Shown here: positions 21,945 to 35,109 of the stretch, one piece after another | How positions within the stretch are numbered: position 1 is the first letter of the stretch | Layout of the letters: the number at the start of each line of letters is the position of its first letter | Source: Benincasa hispida | Lineage: Eukaryota; Streptophyta; Magnoliopsida; Cucurbitales; Cucurbitaceae | Assembly (NCBI RefSeq): GCF_009727055.1 | Contig: NC_052354.1 | Location: 54,739,617-54,803,616, forward strand | Direction of reading: 5' to 3' | DNA length: 64,000 nucleotides | Program-made: the position numbers and the translations under genes | Notes under the pieces: model-generated | What the model saw: only the letters and a program-made list of their open reading frames with translations | What the model was told of the DNA's origin: nothing | The model's database searches: none

Positions 21945-23048
21945 TTCTTACCGAGATATTGGTCGTGCCAATGCTTGGTATTCTCCTTGTATATCTTTCC
22001 GTTTTCATACGCGTTCAGTCGCCATTCATCCAACTCCAGTGACTTCCAGGTCTAAGTTTAGCTTTTTAACCGCCCCCATAATTCTTTGTGTTCCAACTCT
22101 AGCGACAAGTGCATGCTTTCCCGAACACTAAGGCATACGAAGACATTCTTATTGGTGTCTTGAATGTGGTTTGGTATGCCCAGAGTGCCTAAAGTCTTTG
22201 TGGCCAATCCCTTCTCGACACATTGACTAACTTCTTCAGAATTGTTTTGATTTCTCTGTTTGAAATTTTAGCTTGCCCGTTTATTTGTGGGTGGTAGGCG
22301 GTGTCCATTTTGTGCCTAACATTATATTTAACAAGTAGTTTAGAAATAATACGGTTTATGAAATGCATATCTACATGACTGATTAACGCCTGTGTGTTCC
22401 AAAGCATGTGAAGATGTACTTTGCCAGGAATTTTGAAATAGTCACTGCATCATTCTTTGCATAAGCTGCTGCCTCAACCCATTTTGATACATAATCTACT
22501 ACCACCAAGATATATTGTTGTCTGCAAGAGGGAGGAAATGGCCCCATGAAATCAATACCCCAAACATCTAATAGCTCCACTTCAAGTATGTTGTTCAGGG
22601 GAATTGCATTTCTTGCTGATATATTACCCGTGCATTGGCACTAGTCACATTTGATTACATAGTATCGTGCGACTTTAAATATCGTAGGCCAAAAGTACCC
22701 ACTTTGAAAGACCTTTGCAGTAGTCTGTTGTCCTCCAAAGTGGCCTCCACAAGGGGAGTCATGACATTTAGATAGTATGCGTTGTACCTCAACTTCAGGA
22801 ACACATTGACGCATGATCAAATCGAGGCCTTACTTGTAGAGGAATGGCTTATCCCAAAAGTAAACCTTGTTGTAGTGCATAAGCCTTTTTCTTTGTTGTG
22901 CATTGAACTCTTCGGGAAACTGCTTGGTGGTTAAGTAGTTGACAATGTCAGCATACCAAGGTTCTCGATCTTCAACTTTCAACAGGCATTTGTCAAAGAA
23001 TTTTTCCTCAATTTCTGCTAGCCCTAACTGAAATTCCTTATTCTCCAA
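21945..23048 (-). pseudogene. Integrase of element B
   Basis: The N-terminal part (22830-23048) reads YADIVNYLTTKQFPEEFNAQ then VYFWDKPFLYK, the RNase H to integrase junction; a His/Cys zinc region follows. The catalytic core (22383-22580) reads ELLDVWGIDFMGPFPPSCRQ, YILVVVDYVSKWVEAAAYAK and NDAVTISKFL; the next piece (22189-22407) reads NVRHKMDTAYHPQINGQAKI then SNREIKTIL. The C-terminal part is stop-rich. The YHPQ-NGQA and FMGPFP motifs are typical of plant Ty3 integrase. Confidence 0.92.
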
Positions 23049-24330
23049 GTGCAGTAGTTAGTTAGCCACCTGATTCTCTATCCTTAATTTCCAGGTCAAA
23101 TTATTGTAACAGTAGTACCTCGCGAATGAGTCTGGGCTTTGCGTCATTCTTATCCATCAAGAACTTAATGGCAGAGTGTTCACTATAGGTGGTTGCAAAC
23201 GTACCAACCGAATATGCTCGAAAATTTTCAGTTGTAAACACCATCACCAACATTTTCTTCTCTGTGGTTATATAATGTTATTGAGATTCATTAAGCATCT
23301 TGGATGCATAGAAGATAAGGTGTATAACATTTCCCTTCTTATGACCCAACATTACTCAAACTGCTACATCGCTGGCATCACACATTAGGTTGAAAAGTTG
23401 TGTCCAATCAAAAGCCACCAGTATAGGTGTTGTTGTTAACATGTACCTCAAAGTTCAAATGCATGTTGGCAGTTTTCATCGAATACATAAGGTATGTTTT
23501 GTTCTAACAATGCGCTCAGTGGACACACAATTTGGAAAAAAAACCTTTGATAAATCTCCAGTGGAAACCTGCATGGCCTAAATAGCTTCTCAGGGCCTTG
23601 ATATTTGCAGGTGCAGGTAACTTTGCAATCATGTCTATCTTTGCGTCATCAACTTCCAATCCTACCTTAGAAACCTTATGGCCAAGCACAACACCTTTTG
23701 TCACCATAAAGTAACATTTTTCCTAATTAAGCACCAAGTTAGTTTCCTCACATCTAGCAAAGACAGCTCCAAGGTTGTTAAGGCAAGTCAAGTAAGAGTC
23801 TCCAAAGATTGAGAAATCGTCCCCAAACACTTCGACAAATTGTTCCAGAAAATCAGAGAAGATGTACATCATACATCTTTGGAATATCCCTGGTGCGCTA
23901 CATAGCCTAGAGGGTATGCCTTAGAACGCAGATATTGCAAAGAGACAAGTAAATGTTGTCTTATCTTGGTCTTCTAGGGTGTGATGGTTTGATTATAGCC
24001 AAAGTATCCATTCAAAAAGCAATAAAACATATTTTCGGTTAATCTGTCTAACATTTGATCAATGAAAGGGAGTGGAAAATGGTCCTTTTTGGTTGACGCA
24101 TTCAATTTCCTGTAGTCATGCAGATGCACCATCTAATAATACTTCTGGATGGAATTAACTCGTTGTTACTCTTAATGACCATAGTTGTGCTACCTTTCTT
24201 TGGCACACATTGTACTGGGCTCACCTAGCTACTATAAAAAATAGGGCATATAAAACTTACGTCGAGCCATTTGATGATTCCTTTCTTTACTACCTCCTTT
24301 GTAAGAGGATTGAGCTTGTGCTAGGGCTCA
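23049..24330 (-). pseudogene. Reverse transcriptase and RNase H of element B
   Basis: Heavily broken. The catalytic box reads FVEVFGDDFSIFGDS at about 23805-23850 (GDD where relatives have MDD). The connection follows: FMVTKGVVLGHKVSKVGLEV then IKALRSYLGHAGFHWRFIKG at 23516-23707. RNase H remnants extend to 23060 with stops. Upstream parts (23900-24330) can be followed only in pieces. Confidence 0.85.
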
Positions 24331-24646
24331 ATTGATCCTACATTCCCTTATTCTAATTTGATCTTGTGAATACAGTAAGATCGGTTGATCCCTCTGATAT
24401 CAGTCAATGTCTAGCTTATTGCGTGTGTATGTTTCTTTAATATATGCAATAAAAGTTGTTTATTAGTAGGAGAAAGTTTAGATGAAATTATAACAAGTAA
24501 AGTACTATTGTTGCTAAGAAAAACATATTTAAGATGGTCATGAAGAGGTTTAAGTTCAAGTGTTAGTGGTTCCTTCAGAGAAAGGAGCATTGGCTTTGAC
24601 TACCACTTGTCGAGACATAACGGCTCAAATTTCCTTACGCTTTCAC

Positions 24647-25357
24647 TCAACGCATGGACCTCACATCCTTGGTCCACTTCCTGGTTCTCCTCTTCCCCAA
24701 GTAGTTGAATGATTCAATAAATTGATAAGATTCTGCATTATCGAGGAACTTCAGTGCGTTTAACAGATTGAATTTTATTTCTTGATCATCTACACGCATG
24801 GTCAGTTCCCCTTTATGTACATCAATCAAGAGTTTTTCGGTAGCTAAAAATGGGCATCCAAGAATGATTGAGACGTCTCTATCAGCCTCATAGTCCAGAA
24901 TAATAAAGTCTATGAAAAAAATAAAATTTTCAACCTTTATTAATACATCTTTGATATTTTCCTCAGGGTATGTGATGGATCTGTCAGCAAGTTGTAGCGT
25001 TACCGAGGTAGGCGTTGCTTCACCATTCTCGATCGTTTTGAAAATTGAGAGAGGCATCAAGTTGATGCTAGCTCCCAAGTCACATAACACATGACGCACA
25101 TCTATTCCTCCAATCGAGTGTGGGACTGTAAAGCTACCTGGGTCTCTTTGCTTCTCAGGAATATTTATGCTGATCAGTGCATTACACTTCTGAGTCAATG
25201 CCACAGATTCAAAGTCGCTGATCTTTCTTTTTTTCGAAATATCCTTCAGAAACTTCATGTAACTTGATGTTGATGTGTAACTGCTTATTAACATCGAGGA
25301 ATCGTTTGAACTGATTTTTGTCATTCTTCTTTTGTAGGCGTTGGGAGAAAGGCGCAT
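24647..25357 (-). pseudogene. Aspartic protease of element B with gag linker
   Basis: The longest open frame of the element (236 residues). The catalytic stretch is HVLCDLGASINLMPLSIFK (DLGAS, as in Athila/Tat elements), preceded by CNALISINIPEKQRDPGSFT and VPHSIGGIDV, followed by SITYPEENIKDVLIKVENFI and VSIILGCPFLATEKLLIDV. The latter gives the ILG-x-PFLAT hydrophobic strand. It is in the correct order downstream of gag and upstream of the polymerase. Confidence 0.93.
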
Positions 25358-26990
25358 TCAGACGCACATCAGTTACCCTTACGTTGGACATGCTTGGTTG
25401 AGAATGCTCTTTCTGATTCGACTCTTTCAGGTGTCGTAGTTGCTTGAGATGTTTTTACAGGTGTGTCTACAGGCGTTGAAGGATGATGATTATCTTTTCT
25501 TGGGTTTTTTCTCTTTTCTTCCATTAGTAGTCTACCACTACATAATGTCACTGCTTGACATTTTTGCTTTCCATTGTTCTGTCCGGGTGCTTCAATGTTG
25601 CTGGGAAGAAGCCATGCGACTAGCCCTTCAACTCACTTGCAATTTGTCCAACCTACATCTCTAGATTTCTGATCGATGATGCTTGACTTTTTAATAACTC
25701 ATCATTTTGGGCTATGTACTTTTTCAACAGGTTCTCAAGCGGAGGAGACAAATTTGACGCATTGCCTTCTCTGTTGAAAGACTGATGCTGCGATTTCTGT
25801 TGTATGGGCTGGAATCCAGGCAGCGGTCTTTGCCTGTGTTGCTAATGCATTCTAGACTGGTCTTAATTCTATTAGTGACCACTCCATAAAAAGTTCAGAT
25901 GGTTTTTTCATCTAGGGTTGTACGTATAGAAAAATGGGTTATTCTTCACGAAATAAACTGATTGAAGATTTTTGGGGCAATTATTATAGGTATGTCGCTC
26001 TTCGCAACCCACACAACTTAACATGGGTTGCCGAATGCGTCCATCTGATGCACGCTCTGTATTTGGTCTGCATTTTTCATTGTTAAATTTTTCAGCAAGT
26101 TTGTCATTACAACAACCTGCTGAAAGATTAATTACGACGTTAGTATCGATCACATTCTGTTGTCACCTCCTATTGTCTGTTCTGGAATCATATGCGTCTC
26201 AACTCACTCCTTATTGTATTTGGAAATTCTATATAAAATCTCCTTGGCTTTATTGTAAGATTTTTCCATATAGTTGCATGCGGCGGCTACCTCTACTACC
26301 ATCTAAGATGGTCTATTCAATCCTCTATAGAAAGTCTCCATCTGGATAGTTAGAGGCAATTCGTGGTTAGGGTAGTCTTTTACTAGCCTTTTGAATCTTT
26401 CCTACGCGTCATTGAGTGTCTCAGGTCTCCTTACTCAAAATTCATAATCTCTCGACACCTCATTGTTTTGATTGTGGGAGGGAAGTATTTTTGCATGAAT
26501 TTATCTACTAGTTTGTCCCACGTCGTTAACTCGCTAGGCTCCAAGGAGCTCGCCTATTGCTTGGCATCATCTCATAGTGAATATAAGAATAAAGATAATC
26601 TAATTGCTTCTGGCACAATTCCAAGAATCACAAATGAATTATAGGTCTCCAGGAAGCATTTTATATAAGTGTGTGAGTCTTCGCTGCAGTCTATTGTAGC
26701 ATGAAATATTTCATTTCAAATATGGTCCCATCAGACATTGGATAAATATCCCAGGTGAAAAATCATACAACACAGGCGATGCATATTCACGCATCAAACC
26801 CTTACTATTATTCGCCATAAGGATTGGATTTGCGGAAGCATTGGCTAACTGTTGAGCCAAATTTTGGTTATCTTAGTTGTTTGTCAATTGTTATTGCCTT
26901 AACCTTCGACGTCTATTCGATCCATTTCTCCGTCTGAAGGTCTTCTCAATCTTTGGGTCATATCTGAGTTTCGGAGTTCTCGTTCTATTC
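25358..26990 (-). pseudogene. Gag of element B
   Basis: The N-terminal part (26400-26990) reads in pieces, with LTTWDKLVDKFMQKYFPPTI, the retrotrans_gag signature. The middle part (25908-26153) has the zinc knuckle CVGCEERHTYNNC and NPFFYTYNPR. The downstream part reads QSFNREGNASNLSPPLENLL and NDELLKSQASSIRNLEM. Multiple stops are present. The pattern matches Athila/Tat-type gag proteins. Confidence 0.88.
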
Positions 26991-27090
26991 ATAAAACGTT
27001 TACAAGTCTAGGCTTAACTTGTAATACACCTTCAATTGGAAGTTCTACAAAAAGATACAATGACCAAATTCAAATTAGTTATATTGCTAG

Positions 27091-27112
27091 AATCCCCGAC
27101 AATAGTGCCAAA
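27091..27112 (-). other. Primer binding site of element B, Asp tRNA type
   Basis: Coding strand TTTGGCACTATTGTCGGGGA resembles the TGGCGCCGTTGCCGGGGA site complementary to plant Asp tRNA, with several changes. Confidence 0.75.
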
Positions 27113-27116
27113 AACT

Positions 27117-28558
27117 TGTTGCATTTACTCGTTTTGTGATTTTGAAGTTGATTGATAGTGAGAATGATTGATTATGGGGAAGATGAATGATCTATCTCTT
27201 GGTTTGAGATGATAGATTTATGTTCAAGCACATTTTGTCAGTTCCATACAAGTTTTCTTAAGTTAGACACAAGTATAAATCTAACTCAAGTGTCCTGGTA
27301 AGTCTAGGGTCTAATGCGGGGAATTTAGAGTAGACTAATGCAAAATGGTCGACTGATCTATTGTAGCGGTTTACTAATTAGTTGATATGCGTTGGTTATA
27401 TACACTGAACTACTTAGCATGCTTGCAAGAGGAAGTAGGAGTTCAAATAAAGGAGAATAGGGTACATGGATGAATGGATCATGCATTAGATGGTATGCGT
27501 TGATTTCTTAGTTAAAACAACAAGCCTATATGAGCACAGTGACAGTGAAATGGAGATGGTGAAGATGCCTACTAGAATCTAAGTTTATATATGTGTTGCG
27601 TTTAAAGTATGTTCTCTAATTTATGCTCAATACCTCTTGATGTGAATGCCACATTTATCCTATCTCTAGGTTGCATGAGTTAGTCAAAATGAACAGACAA
27701 ATGACATAAATAACTTTATCTCTAGAATTACTCAATGCCCTAGCTTGATGAGTTCCGCAAATAACTACTTTCTCGAGAAACTAAGTGCTTTTAACTTCAA
27801 ATAAACTTCACACACACAAACAACTAAATAATCTAATAGATGGGAATTAGGAAATGGTTGAAATGGAGACTGAATTAAAGAAAATATGTTTTGATACATA
27901 GAATCTCAGTTCAATCAAATAAGATAGTGAATGAGAATGCTAAGTTAGGGAGAGAAGTCAAGCCCAAGGTTCAATCTCTTGTCCTATTTGGCTCGTTTTT
28001 ATGCTTGTTATTGACAACTATGTAGAAGGGATGAAGAAGATGTCTCACTCGAACTTTTCTCTGATAGCACGTCGTTACCAACGGTGGAAAATGGCAATTG
28101 TTCCTCCTCTTTCTTTCTTACAGTCGGTAGAGATGAAGGATCTACAGATTTTATAAGTGTTTATATCTCTAACTCCTAACTAATTAACTCCTTCAACCGC
28201 AGACAACTTTTCCTTATATAGGCAATCAGATCAGCCACTTGGTGATGTGATTACATTAAATTTCATACCCTGAGACAGTCACCTGCCATTCTACCTCGAC
28301 CAAATGCCACCAATCAGTTGTCCATGCTCGCTAGTTGTGATTTAATGTTAATTGCATAAGCCAAATGTATCTACCATGCCAGATCAGCTGGACGCATGCT
28401 TCTTGTGTTGGCTTTGTCTGCAATACTTAGTAAATTCTCTTGATTCATGCATTGTAGTGTGTTAGTGATGCAATTTTTTACTTAAAGGATACTTTTAAAT
28501 GAGTTTATCATATGTATACAATTTCATGAGTTTTCTTTTATTATGAATGCATTTATTA
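27117..28558 (-). repeat. 5' LTR of element B
   Basis: 1442 bp, from TGTTGCATTTACTC at 27117 to 28558, where the duplicated GGGAT follows. Its outer terminus reads TAATAAATGCATTCATAA on the coding strand, an imperfect palindrome around ATGCAT, with TA in place of the usual TG. The near-end hairpin is at 27257-27290. Confidence 0.85.
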
Positions 28559-28563
28559 GGGAT

Positions 28564-30217
28564 GCATCGCATGATGCAATAGATTGCCATGACTCGATTC
28601 CTTGAGATGGAGTTGTCATGTGTGGTAGGGAGTAGCTTTCTTTTGACGAAGTATAATCACACGTTCGCCTCTGGACTAAGGCTATGCGGTGATCGTGTTT
28701 TGATCCCTTTTGCTGAGATTTTCCACTTTGTCCTAGGCATGGCAATCGTCTTCAACGCATCTTTTCAGTTCTTCTCACATTGGTTCCTCAATGATTCGAT
28801 TGCCTTTGGCCGTGGGGTCTGTGGTTAGGTATAAGAGTGTTCTGATTCATTTGAAGCTAAATCCAATCTTTGCATCTCCAATCTTGGAGAAGTATTTACT
28901 ATCATAGAGGGTCCCTTCATAGAATGTGTGGACCATTTGTGCTTTCAGCTTCTGTGGTCCTTCACAAAATTTTGCCACCTTATGTTGCTCATTACATTCA
29001 TTATGAAGGCAGGTAGTGGAGCATCCTCGAGGAAGAATCCTCTATCCAATAGTAGTGGTAATCGCTTCTTTGACGCCTTCCTCTCTACCGCCTCAATGGG
29101 CATTTTGCCCTTATCCTTTCTTCTCTCATCAGGGCTAGTAGATATCCTGTTTCCCTCTCCTCTTTCTTTTGTCAATGCGACTCCCTCCTTCACTGCTTTG
29201 TTTCCAGATTTTTTTGGCTGCTTTTTCCTTACAACCTTCTTCTTTTTCTCCTTTCCTTTATGATTATTGCCCTTCTTGGCGATGTTTTTTTTTTTTGTTT
29301 TCTTGGCTTCTTTTGCCACATCGCTACTTTAATCCTCCATATTTTTTTCAAATTCAACTGTGGCTTTATCCGCACTATCCAATTCCTTAGGCTCATGAGG
29401 CCTACATCTTGCCGCATTAGCGGCTTCTTCTATTTTTTCATCATGTACTTCTATATCAAATTATGTCACTTTGTGCTTCCCTTCTCAGTTCTTGGAAGCT
29501 CTACTTCATCTTCTTAGATTTTTCGGCAACCTAAGTCACTAACTGCTCCACAGAGGATGCGAAGAGATGTACTTCTTCCTCAACCACCACTTTAGCTGTG
29601 TGACGCCTTCGTTACAGTGGTGTTTCCTCTTTGTTCTCTTTTTCTTCATCTAGATCTATTCTGAGTATGGCCACCTTGCTCGCCATTGTTTCATCTTCTC
29701 TTTGCCCAACCATTTTCTTTCTATGTTGGTTTTCGACGCCTTCATTGTCCAGGCTTTCTAGTGGCCGTATCAAGATCTCACCAAATACCTCCCTTTCATC
29801 TCTTCTCCTCGACTCATTAGCGCTCATCAGCTCGCTTGTGTTAGACTGATCTGGCTGCATCCCCAACTTAGGTCTTTTGGGGTAGACTTTTTTCTTGCAT
29901 GGTCTGGTGATCCCCACAATGGTCTTGGTTTTTCTTTCCAATGGTGATGAAGATCATGAAAGTGCTGAGGTTTGAGGGAAGGTCATGGTTGGCGGTGTCA
30001 GGAGAGCTGGGTCGATAAAGTTGGGTCTCCGGGCAGATGAAGGGGCGTTTTGGTGGAAGGGATTTTCTTCTAACGGTGTGATTTCCAACAAGCGTAGGAT
30101 GCTTGTTGGTATTACGACTTCGTAAAGCTGGTCGGTGGAAGATAGTTGTGAAGAATCTCTCGGTTTTAATGGTGTTGATGTGGCGTCATCCTTAATGGTG
30201 GTTTTCTGGCTGTCCAT
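28564..30217 (-). pseudogene. aORF of element C, N-terminal part
   Basis: Starts MDSQKTTIKDDATST at 30217, then a Pro/Ser-rich part, RRRDEREVFGEILIRPLES (29612-29941), a Lys-rich basic stretch (29229-29320), then LLLDRGFFLEDAPLPAFIMN, NIRWQNFVKDHRS and FYEGTLYDSKYFSKIGDAKI, GNRIIEEP, finally LLPTTHDNSISRNRVMAIYC ending at IP beside GGGAT, where element B interrupts. Several frameshifts. It is the same protein family as B's aORF; it is placed after integrase, where some plant Ty3 elements carry an extra gene. Its function is unknown. Confidence 0.72.
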
Positions 30218-31040
30218 GAGTAGGTTTTTCTGAAGGAAGGCAGGAAACCAAGTGAATTAGGGTGTCGAAATAGTCACCAAAAAGCTAGCATAGAAAGTGC
30301 TTGAGGGGAAGGTTTGTAAGTGGAAAAATGAAAAAGTGAAGATGAAAGGCCTTTTATAGGCGTTAGTGGGTAGCGCGCAAATTGAGGCATGCATCAGTGT
30401 TATGATGGCACATTTATTGAAAAGGGAAATGTGGCAGGCAATGTGGAGTAGCGCTTTCAAGTGGCACCACATGATGGACGTCATTTCAAATTTCCACTAA
30501 TGGTTGCAATTCCACTCGGTTAAATGTATTGGATGTGTTGAAGTAATTTTTTCAATGCATCCAACACTCAACGCAATACTCTTTTGATTTTTTAAGAATC
30601 CAAATTTCATACAATTTATATTGTAATCAGCCAATCACCATAAAAGTTCAAGCCAATTTCAACAGAGAATTATAGAACTAAGAAAGCAATAAAGATAAAA
30701 GAATCATAAAACTAAGAAAGCAATAAAGATAAAAGTTAGGATGCGCCCCTGTTAAGATGCCATTATTTTGCCGCAGGAACCAACTGCATGTTCTTCACTC
30801 AGGCTTTCCAAGATCAATGGAGACTTTATTGCGATTAACTTCGTCTCCATATTAGGGTTTAATGCATTACCCATTTACTTTAAATACATTAGTTGCATCG
30901 TCATTGGTTAACCCTAAACACAATGCAGAAAGATTTCTTTGATTATGAATGAGCTAGACCAACACGATTGCAATTAACTGGGAAATAAATGTAGTTGCTA
31001 CTTAAACAAGAGAATTTTTTTAACAACACATTAAGTTTTC
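30218..31040. other. Spacer of element C between integrase and aORF
   Basis: No gene seen; untranslated sequence with a direct repeat of AAACTAAGAAAGCAATAAAG at about 30677 and 30708. Confidence 0.5.
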
Positions 31041-31801
31041 TTACAGATGCGTTGGTCATGCCAACGCTTAGTTCTTTCTTTATAATTTTTGCACTCTCAT
31101 AGGCCTGAAGCCTCTATTCGTCAAACTCATTTAATTGTAATTTCTTCACATTGCTAGCGGCTTGCAGGTCCAGGTTTAGCTTCTTTGTAGCCCAATGAGC
31201 TTTGTGCTCTAACTTCAAAGGTAGATGGCATGCCTCACCGAATATTAACACATATGGAGACATCTCAAGAGGTGTCTTATACGTTGTGCGATAGGCCCAT
31301 AAAGTTTCGTTGAGTTTCATCACCTAGTCTTTTCGAGTAGTGTACCCCACATTCTCCAAGATGGACTTGATCCCTCGATTTGAAACTTCAGCCTGCTCGT
31401 TGGTCTGCTGATGGTACGTTGTGGCAATCCTATGCTGAACATTATATTTAATTAGCAATTTACTATTGATGCGATTAATGAAATGTGTACCTTCATCGCT
31501 AATGATCGCTCTTGGAGTGCCAAACCGTGTGAAGATGTGCTTTTAAAAGAATTTGGATTCTATTACTGCATAATTCTTAGCACAAGAAATAGCCTCAACC
31601 CATTTAGATACATAGTCAACAACTACCAAGATGTAGTTATGGCTGCATGATGGAGGAAACAAGCCCGTGAAATCTATGCCCTAAACATCAAACAATTCAA
31701 CTTCTAAAATCGCTGTTAGAGGTATCTCATTTCTCTTTGAAATATCACCTATCTGTTGGCAATTGTCATGTCGTACTACAAAGTCTCTAGCGTATTTGAA
31801 C
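31041..31801 (-). pseudogene. Integrase of element C, core and C-terminal part
   Basis: An open piece at 31114-31323 reads MKLNETLWAYRTTYKTPLEM, SPYVLIFGEACHLPLKLEHK and AHWATKKLNLD. Upstream come catalytic-core remnants (for example PLTAILEVELFDV near 31700) and FKYARDFVVRHDNCQQIGD at the edge of H. The other half is at 35703-35980. Confidence 0.88.
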
Positions 31802-33562
31802 TGAAGGGATCAAATCCCAAGCAGAAGCATGTGATTGCTTTGCAAAATTGTTAGAGTTAGAAAACACACAGTGGAACTAAATTGGATCATTAAGCATTCT
31901 AATTCATTAATTTTGGCTTTAAATTAAGCATGCTCATAAATTAATAAAAGGGTTTCATGACATACCTTTGAAGAAACACTTGAAACTCGAATCCAGCTGC
32001 AAATCTTCTCCAAATTAGCTTATGAACCACCACAAGGTCTTCCCTACTATCCTCTTGGTGCCTTAGATTGAGTCATGGGACTCAAAATAAGCTTGAATTA
32101 AAGGAAAAGAAGATGAGAGGTTTCTAGTTGTTAGACTTGTGAAGAACTCTTCTTTAAGACAGATTTTCAACCAAAATCAACCCTTTTGCATGCTCAATTC
32201 CATTGAGATTCTTCAATATATAATGCATGAAAATCATGCAAGAACAATTGCTGCATGAATTGCAGCTCATGCTTGGATTAATGACTGAAAATTATGGTGG
32301 AATGTGTGTAAGCTTCTTTGTTGGAAAGTGGAAAAGTTCCACTTTGTTTTCAATCTAACATAAACAAAATATGGTATAAAAATAATAACTAATGGATAAA
32401 CAATCAAGATTAACATGCATTTAAGAGAAGAAAAGAGGGAAGAGCTAAACCATTTTGTAGATTCCCAATTTCTTCATGATTCCCTCCACGTCTTCTTCGA
32501 AACATCTCTTCAATGATCAAGGGGCACTACCACAAGTGAAACCTTGTTATTCTCTATGATCCGAAGAACTGGATGTGTGGTCTCCAAGACTTGGAAGACG
32601 AGGAAGCAGTAGTAGAAAAAAAGAGAGATTTTAAGAGAAGTAGTAGGCGACTAGGATTCAAAATTCTCAATTCATTTGTGTCACAAACATGGGCCATGAA
32701 GACCTATTTATAGAGAAGAGGGGTGACCCCCTTCTCCTAGTCTTTCCTCTCTTTCCTATTCCTTGTTCTAATTTAATTAAATAACTTTTATTTAATTAAT
32801 TAATCCAATAATGAAATAACTATATATATTAAATCCAACTTAATATATATAATTAACTAATAAATACATAAACATCACATATTTATTTATCTCCGCAAAA
32901 ATTAATTAATTAATTAATTAATTAGTTAACCATTAATTAATCAATTAAACGACTATATTAAATCATATTTAATATATAATTAATCAACATATAATTATCA
33001 CATGTTTACATCTCTTTAATATTTGAATCTTATTCAAATATTTTTCTCTCTTAATTATAGATCACATCTATAATTAACCATATTATATTAATTGCATTAA
33101 TATGCAATTGATTGAACAATTCAAACCATTCCTCTTATATATCCTTTAGTGAGCTAGCAAGGGGACCTTATGGACTACAGATTGGAAGCTCCAATGATAT
33201 AAGATTAATTAATTAAACTCTTTAATTAAATTAATCAATTTTCATTAATTATCGGACACTCCATTAAAGACCAATGGTTGCACTCTTCGCACTGTAGATT
33301 TAATTTTGTGTCCACAGATATAACCAATCAATAGTGAGTCGACCCTTCAGAAATTGCTCATAACTATAGCTAGGCCAAAATACCATTTTACCGCTATATT
33401 ATATAACTCCTTAAATACCACTGATCCCTCTAATGAACAAACAGTTTATAGTCCAATTATAAACTAACACCTCTCGAGTCAGTGAGAGGTTGAGGCCTCA
33501 ATGTTCAAGACTCAGAATCAGCTATTAAGGGAGCAATTTATCTACTTTTCCTAAGATCAGGA

Positions 33563-34737
33563 GGGACATGGTTTATTAGTTGAACTATAAACCAATTGTT
33601 CAACAGAGGATTAGTGGAAGCTTAAGGAGCAAGATGTATTTACAGGGGTAAAATGGTAAGTTTGACCTAGTTGTAAATACGAACGACCTGTGAAGGATCT
33701 ATTTACTGATCATGGTTAACTCAAGTGGACATAAATATATCTACAGTGAGGAGAGTGCAACCATCAAGCTATAGTGGTATGTCTCGGTGGTTAATGAATA
33801 TTGATTAACTCGGGTTAAAGAGTTTAATCGATTAATCTCAAATCGTTGGAGCTCATGATCTGTAGGTTCATAAGGTTCTTCTACTAGTTTGTAAAAGATT
33901 AAACCTTGGATTAGAATATTGAGCAAATTTGAAACATTCAAATTCAAAATTAGTGTTTGAATTTGAAATGTTAAATTCAACTTAGGGTTTGGATAGTTAT
34001 ATTCAATATAATTAATGATTAATTTTATCGAAATTAAACGTAATTGGAGAGTTTAAAATATTTAAATATTGATTACATGAATAGGATTCAGGTTTAAATT
34101 AGGTGTTCTATTAATTTAATATTTGATATTAATTTATTATTTAATTAATTAAATATGTTTAGTTAATTAATAAATCAAATTTAATTTTTTTAGAATTCAA
34201 GTTTATTTATCTAAATTAATTTAAAAATAAAATTAATTAGATTTTTAAAAAATACAAATTGAGTGGAAAAATCCAACATTGAAGTTTGTTAGTAGATTTT
34301 TCCACAATTCAATACCTAAGCCACCCACTTAGTGCTAATTGAAGTGTCAATTAACTTAATAAGTGAGTGTTTGCATGATTTATATTGATAAATACTCCAA
34401 ATCTTAGTGGATTGCCTTCATGCAATCTGATTTTCTGAGAATTTCAAGCAAAATTAGTTCTTTGCTTTCAAACTTTCTCAAACCCTCTTAATTTTGAGTT
34501 TCCACCACTCAATCCAAGACGGAGAATAGTAGAGAAGCTCCTCTTGGTGGTCTACTATGGATTTAAAGGTCAAATTCGTGGTGTTCAGCTAGGATCAATA
34601 AAGGTATACATTCTAGAAACCCTTGTTTTAGAAAAACTGTTTTTAGCATGCTTTGAACTCAAATTAAGTGTAATTAGAGTGCTTAATGATTCTGTTAGCT
34701 TCTACATTTTGCATCTTTACTCTATCAGGCTAAGAAA
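33563..34737 (+). repeat. Inverted LTR fragment within H
   Basis: Up to 33562 the text runs as the D/H LTR on the minus strand; from 33563 the same family reads on the plus strand (TTGAACTATAAACC, then CAGTGAGGAGAGTGCAACC), and at 34738 the minus-strand text resumes at ACTCTCACTCATACAAATC. A middle-to-end LTR piece has thus replaced about 100 bp of H. Confidence 0.75.
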
Positions 34738-35109
34738 GTCACTCTCACTCATACAAATCAAAAGATTACCCTCATAGATAGAAGTTCACAACTCACTCAG
34801 AATTAAGGTCAAGTCACCTATGGTCATCCTAGTGAAATGTAAGTCCCTTTTAGCAACAGTGTCATATAAAGAGACTATTCATTTCATGATTTGGTCTAAT
34901 ACAAACTCTTTGTATAGAATACCCCTGCTCACATGTCTCTACATGAATGATCAGAAACAGATCGTTTATAGCACTTTACAAAAATTGTATCATCTATAAA
35001 GCAGGCCGCAAATCTTAGTGTCACCAGGATAAGGTACCCAACATTATTCATCTATTACAAATTATTTTAGGTTATTACTTAAACATGATCCACCTGTATG
35101 TCTCTATAT

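Larger units (their letters stand above)
7119..28558 (-). mobile_element. Element B: Athila/Tat-like Ty3 retrotransposon inserted in C's aORF
   Basis: Flanked by exact 5-bp duplications GGGAT (7114-7118 and 28559-28563); the aORF of C reads up to IP on one side and resumes at IP on the other. Minus-strand order: 5' LTR 27117-28558, primer site, gag, protease, reverse transcriptase/RNase H, integrase, aORF, truncated 3' LTR 7119-7681. Its aORF is split by copia element D (12240-19733) and by solo LTR E (8332-12076). Removing these leaves about 10 kb. All ORFs are broken. Confidence 0.92.

Noticed and set aside
28524..28745. 73-codon minus-strand frame as a separate gene
   Set aside because: It is an out-of-frame reading over the aORF of C and the edge of LTR B; the aORF reading in another frame gives family motifs.
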